A stretch of DNA of 64,000 nucleotides, taken from assembly GCF_963668665.1 (NCBI RefSeq), contig NZ_OY764902.1, forward strand, positions 1,801,501-1,865,500, read 5' to 3'. Each line of letters opens with the position of its first letter. Positions within the stretch are counted from its first letter, which is position 1. Both the position numbers and the translations under genes were made by a program. This DNA is from an uncultured Anaeromusa sp. (GTDB lineage: Bacteria; Bacillota; Negativicutes; Anaeromusales; Anaeromusaceae). Shown piece after piece: positions 35,188 through 43,585 of the stretch. The notes under the pieces were generated by a model, which was not told the DNA's origin, made no database searches, and saw nothing but the letters and a program-made list of their open reading frames with translations.

Positions 35188-35198
35188 ACTCTTGTTCG
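35185..35198. promoter_or_regulatory. LexA operator (SOS box)
   Basis: CGAACAAGAGTTTG on the minus strand fits the Gram-positive CGAAC-N4-GTTCG box with one mismatch and overlaps the lexA -35 element. Confidence 0.65.
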
Positions 35199-35272
35199 CA
35201 TTAAACCTGCAGGGAAGAAGCATGACAGCGGCGAATTGGCAATAGTAGGCAGTTAGTGAAGGAGGACTTGTT

Positions 35273-36046
35273 ATGGTCCATACGCATCTTGTTTTTGATA
35301 CAGGCATTGGCCGGAAGAAACCGGAAAATATTGTGCATAAGGAAGCTTCCTGTCCGTTTTGTGATCGCCAGGGACTGAGCGGCGTCCTGGCGGAGGAAGG
35401 CCCCATTCTTTGGTTGAAAAATAAATATCCTGTTTTTCCGGACGCTTACCAGACGGTGCTGGTAGAAAGCTACACTTGCGACGAGGAACTTTCGACTTAT
35501 GCGCCGGAGCATTTGCAGGCGGTTATTGGCTTTGGCCTGGAAAAATGGCGGGAGCTTTCACGGAGCGGACAGTTTCGTTCGGTATTGTTCTTTAAAAACC
35601 ATGGGCCTTGTTCCGGGGGCTCCATGCGTCATCCTCATATGCAGATTGTCGGGCTAGACCATATTAACTACCAGCACAGCATGGAGGAAGAAGCCTTTCG
35701 TGGCATTCCTATCTGGCAGAATGGCGAGGTGGAGGTAAATCTGTCGACGCAGCCGAGGGTAGGCTTTTTTGAATTTAATATTCTTTTACAGAAAGAAGGG
35801 GCTATTGCTCCTTTTGCCCATGGAATTCAAGCGGTGGCGCATTATATTCTGAATCATTTTCACCGTCATTGCAGCAGCTACAATCTGTTCTTTTATGAAA
35901 ACGGCGGTGCGGTACGGGCGAAAATGATGCCGCGTTTTGTCTTGTCGCCGGTCTATGTAGGCTACGGAATTCCTCAGGTTTCCAGTCAGGTGGAAGAGGT
36001 GGCGGAATTTGTGCGCACCCTGTATTTTGCCAAAATGACATATTGA
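35273..36046 (+). CDS. GalT/HIT-superfamily protein (DUF4931-like)
   Basis: The 257-residue protein resembles galactose-1-phosphate uridylyltransferase-type HIT proteins. It has a zinc-like CPFC motif (27-30) and the nucleotidyl-transfer motif HPHMQI (HxHxQ, about 119-124). Such proteins transfer or hydrolyse nucleotide-phosphate groups; the substrate is unknown. The C-terminus lacks the second GalT domain signature, which fits DUF4931. GGAGG lies 7 bases before the ATG. It is divergent from lexA and shares its upstream region. Confidence 0.82.
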   Translation: MVHTHLVFDTGIGRKKPENIVHKEASCPFCDRQGLSGVLAEEGPILWLKNKYPVFPDAYQTVLVESYTCDEELSTYAPEHLQAVIGFGLEKWRELSRSGQFRSVLFFKNHGPCSGGSMRHPHMQIVGLDHINYQHSMEEEAFRGIPIWQNGEVEVNLSTQPRVGFFEFNILLQKEGAIAPFAHGIQAVAHYILNHFHRHCSSYNLFFYENGGAVRAKMMPRFVLSPVYVGYGIPQVSSQVEEVAEFVRTLYFAKMTY

Positions 36047-36277
36047 TCTTGCTTTTACGGCGCTTTTAGCAAAGAGGTCTTTCTGACGCGGAGAAGAAAG
36101 CTGCTAAGCCGTTTGTATGCGTGTTGTATATTAAATGCAAAATTCTTGAAAAATGGTTTTGTCGTATTATGTAGTTTTTTGATTAGGCTCCTTTCATACT
36201 ATAAACAGAAACTGGAACGGGCGTACCTGGCAGAAGCACGGCTGGTTTCCCAAATTATTTTATAAGGGGGCGTACGC

Positions 36278-37534
36278 ATGGCAGAAGAAAAGAAATCTGG
36301 CGGTATTGGTCTCACTACGCAAATCTTCCTCGGTCTTATTCTAGGCGTCATTTTTGGCTATCTCTTTCCTTCCTATGGTGAACAGCTCAAACCTATTGGC
36401 GACATCTTTATTCGTATGATTAAGATGATCGTGGTGCCTTTGATCTTCAGTTCCTTGATCATGGGCATTGCGGGCACAGGCGACTTCAAAAAATTGGGCC
36501 GTTTGGGCGCGAAATCCATTTTGTGGTTTGAATTGGCAACCACGGTGGCTCTGTTTGTAGGTCTGCTGGTAGTTAACGTCTTTGAACCCGGCGTAGGCGT
36601 GCAGATCGTTTCGAGCGATCCTTCGGCGGCAGCTGCTGCTGCTAAGAAATCCATCAACATGATGGACATGCTGATTAAAATTGTTCCTACTAATGCGGTA
36701 GATGCGGCGGCGCGCGGCGACATGCTGCAGATTATCGTATTCTCCTGTTTCTTTGGCGTAGCGACGGCTGCAATGGGCGAAAAGGGCAAACCGGTTTTGC
36801 AAGTCGCCACAAGTATTGCGGAAGTTATGTTCAAATTTACTCACTACGTCATGTGCCTGGCGCCGATCGGTATCTTTGCCATGATCGCCTTTACGGTTGG
36901 CAAATTCGGCTTAGGCATGCTGATTCCGTTGATGAAACTGATCGGCTCGTTGTATTTCGCTCTGGCTCTGTTCCTCTTCTTGGTCTTCCTGATGGCGACG
37001 ATCATCTTCCGGATCAATTTCTTCCAGTTGCTGCGGGCTATTAAGGATCCGCTCATGCTGGCCTTCTCGACGGCTTCCAGCGAGGCGGCTCTGCCGTCGG
37101 CGATGGAAAAATTGGAGAAATTCGGCGTTCCTCGTCACATCATCACCTTTGTACTGCCTACAGGCTATACGTTTAACCTGGACGGCTCCACCCTTTACAG
37201 CGCCTTGGCGGTTGTATTTATCGCCCAGGTGTACGGCATTGATTTCCCGCTTGAAACTCAGTTGCTGATGGTTATCACCTTGATGCTTTCCACAAAAGGC
37301 ATCGCCGCTGTTCCTGGCGCTTCCCTCATCGTTATCGCCGGTACTGCTGCTGCGTTTGGCCTGCCTGTTGAAGGCATCGCCATCATCCTCGGCGTGGACC
37401 GCATTCTCGACATGGCTCGTACCGCCTGCAACCTGGTAGGTAACTGCGTAGCCGCTGTTGTTGTGGCCCGTTGGGAAAACGAGCTGCCTGACGAAGTGTT
37501 GAAAGTAGCTTACACGAAAAATTATAGCGAGTAA
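36278..37534 (+). CDS. Dicarboxylate/amino acid:cation symporter, glutamate/aspartate type
   Basis: The 418-residue DAACS-family carrier has eight membrane helices and two re-entrant loops (AFSTASSEAALP and STKGIAAVPGAS), with the helix-7 motif TFNLDGST. In helix 8 (DRILDMARTACNLVGN) Asp378, Arg381 and Asn385 correspond to the GltPh residues that bind the amino and side-chain carboxyl groups. Retention of the Asp favours glutamate/aspartate over C4-dicarboxylates. Codons are richer in C-ending forms than in neighbouring genes, suggesting high expression. The gene precedes a GlnKL-like two-component system. AAGGGGG precedes the ATG. Confidence 0.93.
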   Translation: MAEEKKSGGIGLTTQIFLGLILGVIFGYLFPSYGEQLKPIGDIFIRMIKMIVVPLIFSSLIMGIAGTGDFKKLGRLGAKSILWFELATTVALFVGLLVVNVFEPGVGVQIVSSDPSAAAAAAKKSINMMDMLIKIVPTNAVDAAARGDMLQIIVFSCFFGVATAAMGEKGKPVLQVATSIAEVMFKFTHYVMCLAPIGIFAMIAFTVGKFGLGMLIPLMKLIGSLYFALALFLFLVFLMATIIFRINFFQLLRAIKDPLMLAFSTASSEAALPSAMEKLEKFGVPRHIITFVLPTGYTFNLDGSTLYSALAVVFIAQVYGIDFPLETQLLMVITLMLSTKGIAAVPGASLIVIAGTAAAFGLPVEGIAIILGVDRILDMARTACNLVGNCVAAVVVARWENELPDEVLKVAYTKNYSE

Positions 37535-37570
37535 GTTCCTGTAAAAAAGGAATTTACCAACTTTATCACG

Positions 37571-37622
37571 AAAAAAGATGTGGACAAGAGACCCGTAAGG
37601 GGTCTCTGGCCACATCTTTTTT
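37571..37622 (+). terminator. Terminator of the symporter gene
   Basis: AAAAGATGTGG (from 37573) pairs with CCACATCTTTT (ending 37620) around an inner GAGACC/GGTCTC stem, followed by T residues. Confidence 0.88.
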
Positions 37623-37626
37623 ATGC

Positions 37627-37690
37627 AAAACAAGAGACGGAACGCAAACGAAGCAGGGATTTTGAGCAGGAGTAGATGGAGGGTGCTAGG
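37627..37690 (+). repeat. Two degenerate purine-rich dispersed repeats (copy 13)
   Basis: AAACAAGAGACGGAACGCAA, then TTGAGCAGGAGTAGATGGAG and GGTGC, directly after the symporter terminator and in sense with it. Confidence 0.6.
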
Positions 37691-37729
37691 GAGCTGCTGA
37701 GTTAATTAGTAGTCCTTGTAGGAGGAAGA

Positions 37730-39019
37730 ATGTTAGGAACGTCTTATTTGTCCTTGTGGCAAACTATGCTGCTTGTGACAACTTTCTTTGCCCTTGGCGG
37801 CATGATTACAGTGCACCCTTTCAACAGCCCCTTTCAGCTGTCTTTTGCACCGGTGATTTTCAGCTCTCTTTTGATGTATTTTCGCCGTCTTTCCGTGGAA
37901 TATACCGCTTTTTTCGGCAGTATTGTCATGGTCATTTTACGGGTAGTAACTGATGTCTCTACCTCCAATATGGAGCTCATGGAAATTCTGCTGGAACGAG
38001 CGCCAACTTTTTTCTTTTATATTATTTACTCCATTGGTTTTAATTTGACCCGGGTGCGGGAGCAACGGGACAATGTGCTGATGACGGTCATGCTGCTGAC
38101 CATTTGCGACGGCTTTTCCAATGCAGCGGAGCTGGCCATGCGGGGCGAACTTTTTAGCCGGCCGGCGGATGTTACTTTCGGCATCTTAGCGGGCGTAGCC
38201 ATTGCCAGGGCGGTGATGGCGGTGTTCATCTGCTACGGTCTGCGGGAAGCCCAGGCGGTGGCGCTGGCGGAAGAACAGGTGGCCCACTATAATGAGTTGA
38301 CACTCCTTATTGCGCAGCTCAAAGCGGAACTGTTTTACTTGCGCAAGTCTTCAAGGGACATTGAGCAGGTTATGGTGGATAGCTACGGCTTGTATCAGGA
38401 GATGCAGAACTGCCAATGCCGGGAGCAGGAACGTCATCTGTTGGTAGCGGATCAGGCTTTGGCTATTGCTCGTAATATTCACGAAGTAAAAAAAGATTAT
38501 CAGAGGGTTGTGGCAGGCATTGAGAAGGTGCTGGAACCATCCGAAGGCGATCGTAAGAGCCTCTTGTCAGGCATTTTTCAGCTGATTGAGCAAAATGCCA
38601 GGCGGGTGCTGGCGCAGCGCGGCGCCGACGTTTCTTTGCAGTTCGAATGCCGCCAGGATTTTTGGACGGATCAGCACTATGTCATTGTGTCGATTTTAAA
38701 TAATCTACTGATTAACGCCATTGAAGCCTGCGGTGACAAAGGGGCGATTCAAGTTAGCGAATCCATAGAAAAAGATACGGTTATTTTTGAAGTGCAGGAC
38801 AGTGGCTGCGGCATTGCCGAGGCGGATCGGGAGCTTATTTTTCAACCGGGCTATTCGACCAAGTTTGATCGGCGTACTGGCGCCATGTCCACCGGCTTGG
38901 GCTTGTCTCATGTACAGAATCTGACGAAGCTTCTGGGAGGCCAAGTGGTGGTGACATCCGGCGAGAACGGAGGAACTCATTTTTATATTTCCATTCCCAC
39001 TGTGCGGTTGATTGCCTGA
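37730..39019 (+). CDS. GlnK (YcbA)-like sensor histidine kinase
   Basis: The 429-residue kinase has about six N-terminal membrane helices (1-175), a coiled linker with a CQC pair (228-230), a Spo0B-like phospho-acceptor region with His251 (ARNIHEVKKDYQRV), and a HATPase domain (SILNNLLINAIEACGD, GLGLSHVQNLTKLLGG). The membrane domain lacks an extracytoplasmic sensor, so it may sense membrane or transporter state. With the YcbB-type regulator downstream it matches the Bacillus glutamine-sensing GlnK/GlnL pair. AGGAGG precedes the ATG by 5 bases. Confidence 0.88.
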   Translation: MLGTSYLSLWQTMLLVTTFFALGGMITVHPFNSPFQLSFAPVIFSSLLMYFRRLSVEYTAFFGSIVMVILRVVTDVSTSNMELMEILLERAPTFFFYIIYSIGFNLTRVREQRDNVLMTVMLLTICDGFSNAAELAMRGELFSRPADVTFGILAGVAIARAVMAVFICYGLREAQAVALAEEQVAHYNELTLLIAQLKAELFYLRKSSRDIEQVMVDSYGLYQEMQNCQCREQERHLLVADQALAIARNIHEVKKDYQRVVAGIEKVLEPSEGDRKSLLSGIFQLIEQNARRVLAQRGADVSLQFECRQDFWTDQHYVIVSILNNLLINAIEACGDKGAIQVSESIEKDTVIFEVQDSGCGIAEADRELIFQPGYSTKFDRRTGAMSTGLGLSHVQNLTKLLGGQVVVTSGENGGTHFYISIPTVRLIA

Positions 39020-39053
39020 GGGGTGCGACAAAAAGGATAAAGGTGGCGAAACG

Positions 39054-39920
39054 ATGACATTGCGTTTGGTGATTGTAGACGACGATGCAGGGGTGCGCCG
39101 TATTTTGAAAAATATTATTGCCGAGTACCGCTTGGGAACGGTTCTGGGCGAGTGCAGCGACGGTCTTTCTGCGGAACGAGTAATTGCGGACTTTCAGCCG
39201 GATCTGGCGCTGGTGGACTTGCTGCTTCCAGGTCAGGACGGTTTGACTCTGATTGATCATGTAAGCCCTTCTCTACCCAACACGACGTTTATTATGATTT
39301 CCCAAAGTGAGAGCCAGCAAATGATTACGAAGGCGTACGAACGAGGCGTCAGCTTTTTCATTCGCAAACCCATCAATGTGGTGGAAGTGGTAAAGGTTAT
39401 TGAGCGGGTGGCGGAAAGTCAGCGGCTGCGGCAAGCTTTATCATTGATTTCTGAAACGGCGATCCGTATTACCGGGCCGGTGCACGGAGCCCATGGGGAA
39501 AACGCCGAAAACACGCTGCGTTCTCGTGTGTATCGCAGCTTTTCCGATATAGGTATTTTGGGCGAGACCGGTGCGAAAACGATCTTTCAGATGATTGAGC
39601 ATATTGCGCCCCTTTTGGCGGATGGTACCAGCGAGTACCAGTTGAGTGACATGTACCAGCAAATTTCGGAAAAAACTTCTACTGATACCAAAACCATAGA
39701 GCAGCGCGTCCGGCGGACGATTACCAAAGCGTTGCAGAATATGGCGAATCTGGGCGCGGAAGACTATGATAATGAAAAATTCCAGACCTATAGCACAGCC
39801 CTTTTTGACTTTAAGGAAGTGCGCCAGGAAATGAACTATATTCAAGGAAAAAGTCCGTATCACGGAAAAATCAGCGTACGCAAGTTTTTAGAGGGACTTA
39901 TCTATTTGGCTCAGGATTAG
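39054..39920 (+). CDS. GlnL (YcbB)-like response regulator
   Basis: The 288-residue protein has an N-terminal receiver domain with phospho-acceptor D55 (LALVDLLLPGQDG) and switch Lys (FIRKPIN), then a YcbB-type DNA-binding domain ending HGKISVRKFLEGLIYLAQD. In Bacillus the homologous pair controls glutaminase and a glutamine carrier. Here the likely target is the glutamate-type symporter just upstream, inferred from position. I use the ATG at 39054, since the longer frame from 39012 has no ribosome site. The kinase stop lies 34 bases upstream. Confidence 0.9.
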   Translation: MTLRLVIVDDDAGVRRILKNIIAEYRLGTVLGECSDGLSAERVIADFQPDLALVDLLLPGQDGLTLIDHVSPSLPNTTFIMISQSESQQMITKAYERGVSFFIRKPINVVEVVKVIERVAESQRLRQALSLISETAIRITGPVHGAHGENAENTLRSRVYRSFSDIGILGETGAKTIFQMIEHIAPLLADGTSEYQLSDMYQQISEKTSTDTKTIEQRVRRTITKALQNMANLGAEDYDNEKFQTYSTALFDFKEVRQEMNYIQGKSPYHGKISVRKFLEGLIYLAQD

Positions 39921-40041
39921 GAATTCTATACTGAATTTCGCATAAGGCGATTCCCATTTCTTTTTTTGTAGGGCAGGATTTGCCGGAAGACAGCGCGAAG
40001 GAGACAAAACAACCGCAATCTTGTGCAAGGAGGGGACTGGT

Positions 40042-40428
40042 ATGGAAACCGCAGGCAAGACGATTATCCGAGAAGAGGTATTTGCACAGTTGGCGCTGGG
40101 CGCCATGGAGAAGCTGGAGGTTGTGCCGGTGGCGGCAGCTGAGGGGACGCTGCTGGAAAAGGCCAAGGCGCTTTTGAGCCGCATGGGCCCCCGGATTGTG
40201 GTAAAAAAAGATGAAGAAAACCGGACGGTGGTTCTGGAGCTAGGCATTGCCGTACCTTATGGCACGTTTATTCCAGAGGTGGCTTCCCGCATTCGTCGGC
40301 AGGTGGCCGAAGAAATTCGCCAGGTTACCTGTTGGGAAGTGGAGCGCATTGATGTGCTTGTGGAACGCTTGCTTTTCCCGGCGACGCCGGGAAAAGAAGA
40401 TTGGCCCGAATGGCCGCCGGTTATGTAG
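40042..40428 (+). CDS. Asp23/Gls24-family protein
   Basis: The 128-residue cytosolic protein has the Asp23 pattern: an N-terminal REEVFAQLALGAMEKLEVV helix, then VVLELGIAVPYGTFIPEVASRIRRQVAEEI, and a final VERIDVLVERL strand. Family members are associated with the membrane or envelope-stress response in Firmicutes. The ATG at 40042 has AAGGAGG 8 bases upstream. It lies 15 bases before the next gene and may start a run of closely packed genes to 44.3 kb. Confidence 0.85.
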   Translation: METAGKTIIREEVFAQLALGAMEKLEVVPVAAAEGTLLEKAKALLSRMGPRIVVKKDEENRTVVLELGIAVPYGTFIPEVASRIRRQVAEEIRQVTCWEVERIDVLVERLLFPATPGKEDWPEWPPVM

Positions 40429-40443
40429 ATACTAAGGAGGCGT

Positions 40444-41340
40444 ATGATGGAACAGGGCGTAAAACCTACAGTGGGATTTATCGGCATTGGCGTGATGGGC
40501 AAAAGCATGGCTGGGCATTTGCTGGCGGCGGGCTATCCTTTAGTGGTCTATAACCGGACGAAAGCGAAAGCAGAAGCGCTGCTGGCGCAGGGCGCCTCTT
40601 GGGCCGAATGTCCAGGGGCGGTGGCTAAAGCCTGTGATGTGGTCATTACGATGGTTGGCTATCCTAAGGATGTGGAAGAGACCTATTTAGGAGAAAACGG
40701 TTTAATTGCTAAAGGGCGCCAGGGGGCGTTGTTTATTGACATGACGACTTCTAGTCCGGCTTTGGCCCGACGTATTGCCGCCGCGGCCAAGGATGCCGGC
40801 ATGGCATCCTTAGATGCGCCGGTGTCGGGGGGCGATGTTGGCGCTCGCGAAGCGCGGCTGGCTATTATGGTTGGCGGTGAGAAGGCTGACTTTGAACGGG
40901 CCAAGCCTATTTTTGATTTGCTGGGCACGAATGTGGTTCATCAAGGCGAGGCAGGCGCAGGGCAGCATACAAAAATGTGCAACCAGATCGTCATTGCTGG
41001 GAATATGGTTGGCGTGTGCGAAGCGTTAGCTTATGCTAAGACCGCCGGCTTGGATCCGGCGAAGGTCTTGGGCGTCATTGGCAGCGGCGCTGCCGGCAGC
41101 TGGTCGCTGAGCAATTTGGGACCGCGTATGCTGGACGGCGATTTTGTGCCCGGGTTTTATGTGAAGCATTTTATTAAGGATATGACGATCGCCTTGGAAG
41201 AGGCGGCGGCTATGGGCTTAGAGACGCCCGGGCTGGCTTTGACCAAGTCCCTGTATGAGCGCTTAGCGGCGCTGGGCGAAGCCGATAGCGGTACGCAGGC
41301 TTTATACAAACTATATGTGAGGGAGGATGTGCCATGTTGA
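40444..41340 (+). CDS. NAD(P)-dependent beta-hydroxyacid dehydrogenase family protein
   Basis: The 298-residue enzyme belongs to the 3-hydroxyisobutyrate / tartronate-semialdehyde reductase group. It has the Rossmann motif GFIGIGVMGKSMAGHL, the substrate-binding DAPVSGGDVGAREA segment and the catalytic Lys in GAGQHTKMCNQ. It reduces or oxidises a short hydroxy- or semialdehyde acid; the exact substrate cannot be assigned. AAGGAGG precedes the ATG. Its 3' end overlaps the nitroreductase gene by 7 bases. Confidence 0.93.
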   Translation: MMEQGVKPTVGFIGIGVMGKSMAGHLLAAGYPLVVYNRTKAKAEALLAQGASWAECPGAVAKACDVVITMVGYPKDVEETYLGENGLIAKGRQGALFIDMTTSSPALARRIAAAAKDAGMASLDAPVSGGDVGAREARLAIMVGGEKADFERAKPIFDLLGTNVVHQGEAGAGQHTKMCNQIVIAGNMVGVCEALAYAKTAGLDPAKVLGVIGSGAAGSWSLSNLGPRMLDGDFVPGFYVKHFIKDMTIALEEAAAMGLETPGLALTKSLYERLAALGEADSGTQALYKLYVREDVPC

Positions 41341-41906
41341 AGGAATTAGTAGCGAAATCACGCAGTTACCGCCGTTTTGACGAAGCGGTGAAAATCAGTC
41401 GGCAGACGCTGGTGGGTCTGGTGGATTTGGCTCGTCTTTCTCCGTCAGGCGCGAATATGCAGCCGCTGAAGTTTTACGTGTCGGCGGATGCGGAAAAAAA
41501 TGAGAGCATTTTTCCTACCCTTGGCTGGGCGGGATATTTAAAAGAGTGGGCCGGCCCGGAAGCAGGCGAACGTCCCACAGGCTATATTTTGGTTCTCAAG
41601 GACAAAGGCATTGCGCATGTGGCTGGCATTGATCACGGCATTGCCGCGCAAAGCATCATGCTCGGCGCTGTGGAAAAAGGCTTAGGCGGCTGCTTTATCG
41701 GCAATATAGACCGGCCGCGCTTGTTTCAAGTCACCGGCTTGTCGCCGGATGATTATGAAATTCTGCTGGTGCTGGCTTTAGGCAAGCCGATAGAACAGGT
41801 TGTTGTAGATGACATCAATGAAAACAGCGATGTGAAATATTGGCGTGACGCTTCCGGCGTGCATCATGTGCCTAAACGGACGCTGCAAGAGTTGGTGGTC
41901 GGCTGA
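41334..41906 (+). CDS. Nitroreductase-family FMN oxidoreductase
   Basis: The 190-residue protein has the nitroreductase fold with SRSYRRFDE at the FMN-binding N-terminus, LARLSPSGANMQPLKFYV, and the central AAQSIMLGAVEKGLGGCFIG helix. Such dimeric FMN enzymes reduce nitro compounds, quinones or related acceptors with NAD(P)H. The gene overlaps the dehydrogenase gene at its start and shares a TGATGA overlap with the small downstream gene. Confidence 0.92.
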   Translation: MLKELVAKSRSYRRFDEAVKISRQTLVGLVDLARLSPSGANMQPLKFYVSADAEKNESIFPTLGWAGYLKEWAGPEAGERPTGYILVLKDKGIAHVAGIDHGIAAQSIMLGAVEKGLGGCFIGNIDRPRLFQVTGLSPDDYEILLVLALGKPIEQVVVDDINENSDVKYWRDASGVHHVPKRTLQELVVG

Positions 41907-42085
41907 TGATTTGGTATGTGATTGCAGCGCTTTTAAGCGCAGGGGTGTATGGTTTTGGCGGAGAAATCGGCTTGACTCCTATGTTAAAATGGATCGCTAT
42001 CGGCTTGCTATGGGGCGCAGCTGCGCACTTTGCAGGGCGCGGCAAGGAGGGGTATTATCATAAAAAGTGGTATAAGCTTTTTTAA
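41906..42085 (+). CDS. 59-residue small membrane protein
   Basis: ATG at 41906 overlaps the nitroreductase stop (TGATGA) and the frame ends in TAA at 42083-42085. The protein has two hydrophobic stretches, IWYVIAALLSAGVYGFGG and LKWIAIGLLWGAAAHFAG, with a short basic tail (HKKWYKLF). The two-helix hairpin form and tight overlap on both sides support a real coupled gene. I recognise no family. Its last third overlaps the start region of the carboxypeptidase gene. Confidence 0.6.
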   Translation: MIWYVIAALLSAGVYGFGGEIGLTPMLKWIAIGLLWGAAAHFAGRGKEGYYHKKWYKLF

Positions 42086-42881
42086 GCTCATTCTTTTAGT
42101 TGGTTTGTTGTGCCTAACAGGAGGCGGAGCGGCGATGGCTGCACCGCCTCCTCCTGCCGTTATAGCCGAAGCGGCGGTGGTGGTAGACGGAGCCAGCGGG
42201 AAAACATTGTTTGCCAAGAACGCCGATAAGGTGATGTATCCAGCAAGTACGACCAAGATTATGACTTGCTTGGTGGCTTTGGAACGGGGAAACTTAGACA
42301 GCGTGGTGACCGTTGGCTGGCGGGCCGCCCGCACGGACGGCTCCTCGCTGGATTTGCGCGCCGGCGATAAGCTGAAGCTGCGGGAATTGCTTACAGGGAT
42401 GATGGTTGTTTCCGGCAATGATGCCGCAGAGGCTGTGGCGGAACATGTTGGCGGCGGCTCTCGGTCTCGCTTTATTCAATGGATGAATGAGAAGGCGGAA
42501 TCCCTAGGCATGTCCAAAACACATTTCAGCAATCCTCATGGGTTGCCGGATCCAGTCAACCACTTCACAACGGCGGAGGATTTGGCCAAGCTGACCTTGG
42601 CGGCGCGGCAAGAACCGGAATTCCGGCGCATTGTAGCGACGAATGAACGGAATGTTATCTTTTTGAACCGTCGGCCGGTGTTTGTGCGCAACACCAATCG
42701 CTTGTTACGGACTTTTCCTGGGGCGGACGGCGTGAAGACCGGTTATACCGATGCTGCTGGCGAATGCCTGGTGGCTTCCGCCACTCGTCAAGGAAAATCC
42801 GTGGTAACCGTGATTCTCAACAGTGATTTGCGTTGGGAAGAGGCTAAATATTTACTGGAGTACGGCTTTGCTTCACTTTAA
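42030..42881 (+). CDS. D-alanyl-D-alanine carboxypeptidase (PBP5/DacA family)
   Basis: This exported enzyme trims the D-Ala terminus of peptidoglycan stems. It has a signal peptide ending AMA before APPPP, and the active-site motifs STTK (YPASTTKIM), SGN (VVSGNDAAEA) and KTG (GVKTGYTDAAG). The protein is short (about 283 residues), lacking the usual C-terminal anchor domain. The start is uncertain. TTG at 42030 is the only conventional upstream codon but has no good ribosome site. AAGGAGG (42044-42050) is placed for ATC at 42057 or ATA at 42060. The ATG at 42135 would remove the signal peptide. Confidence 0.9.
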   Translation: MQGAARRGIIIKSGISFFKLILLVGLLCLTGGGAAMAAPPPPAVIAEAAVVVDGASGKTLFAKNADKVMYPASTTKIMTCLVALERGNLDSVVTVGWRAARTDGSSLDLRAGDKLKLRELLTGMMVVSGNDAAEAVAEHVGGGSRSRFIQWMNEKAESLGMSKTHFSNPHGLPDPVNHFTTAEDLAKLTLAARQEPEFRRIVATNERNVIFLNRRPVFVRNTNRLLRTFPGADGVKTGYTDAAGECLVASATRQGKSVVTVILNSDLRWEEAKYLLEYGFASL

Positions 42882-42895
42882 AAGCAGAGGGATAG

Positions 42896-43585
42896 ATGAT
42901 GAATAACCTGTTGGAAGTAAAAAAATTAAGCGTAACGATAGGCGGGAAAGCACTATTGCAGGATATTTCTTTTGCCGTAGCGGCCGGGGACAGTGTGGCG
43001 GTGGCCGGTCCGTCCGGCTGCGGCAAGTCGACTCTCTTGCGCACCTTGTGTCTTTTGACGCCTCCTAGCGGCGGCGAAGTATTTTTTGCAGGCAAGGAGT
43101 TTCGCAGTTATTTGCCGCCGGATTTGCGGCGGCGTATTGGCTATGTGCCGCAAAAAGCCGTACTTTTTGGTAAAACCGTGGAGGAAGACTTGGCGTATCC
43201 CTTTCAAATTGCCAAGCAAAAACCGGATGAGGGTCGGATGAAAAAGTTGTTGGCGGCCGTAGGGCTGGCTGCGGCTTTTTTTAGCGCTAAAACCGAGACT
43301 CTGTCCGGCGGCGAGGCGCAGCGGGTGGCGCTGGTGCGCTCGCTGCTGGCGCAGCCGCAGGTGCTGTTGCTGGATGAAAGCACGTCCGCCTTGGATGTGG
43401 CGGCGACGGCGCAGGTGGAAGCACTGCTGCAGCAGCTGCGCAGCGAGGAGGGGTTAACCCTTTTGTGGGTGTCCCACCAGGAGGCGCAGGTGCGGCGCAT
43501 GGCGTCGCGCGTGCTGGGGCTGCGCAGCGGTGAGGCGGTATTTTGGGATCGCGTAGAGAAGTGGCCTGCAGGAGGTGTGGTATGA
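42896..43585 (+). CDS. FetA/YbbL-like ABC transporter ATPase
   Basis: The 229-residue ATPase has Walker A GPSGCGKST, signature LSGGEAQRVALVRSL, and Walker B VLLLDESTSALD. It pairs with the FetB-like permease whose start codon overlaps its stop by 4 bases (ATGA). FetAB in E. coli exports iron and protects against peroxide stress; a metal or other small cation export role is likely here. GAGGGATAG precedes the ATG at 42896, with an adjacent second ATG. Confidence 0.92.
   Translation: MMNNLLEVKKLSVTIGGKALLQDISFAVAAGDSVAVAGPSGCGKSTLLRTLCLLTPPSGGEVFFAGKEFRSYLPPDLRRRIGYVPQKAVLFGKTVEEDLAYPFQIAKQKPDEGRMKKLLAAVGLAAAFFSAKTETLSGGEAQRVALVRSLLAQPQVLLLDESTSALDVAATAQVEALLQQLRSEEGLTLLWVSHQEAQVRRMASRVLGLRSGEAVFWDRVEKWPAGGVV

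Noticed and set aside
36047..36277. Riboswitch upstream of the symporter gene
   Set aside because: No conserved aptamer pattern or terminator/anti-terminator pair could be drawn; only a weak promoter-like region is visible.
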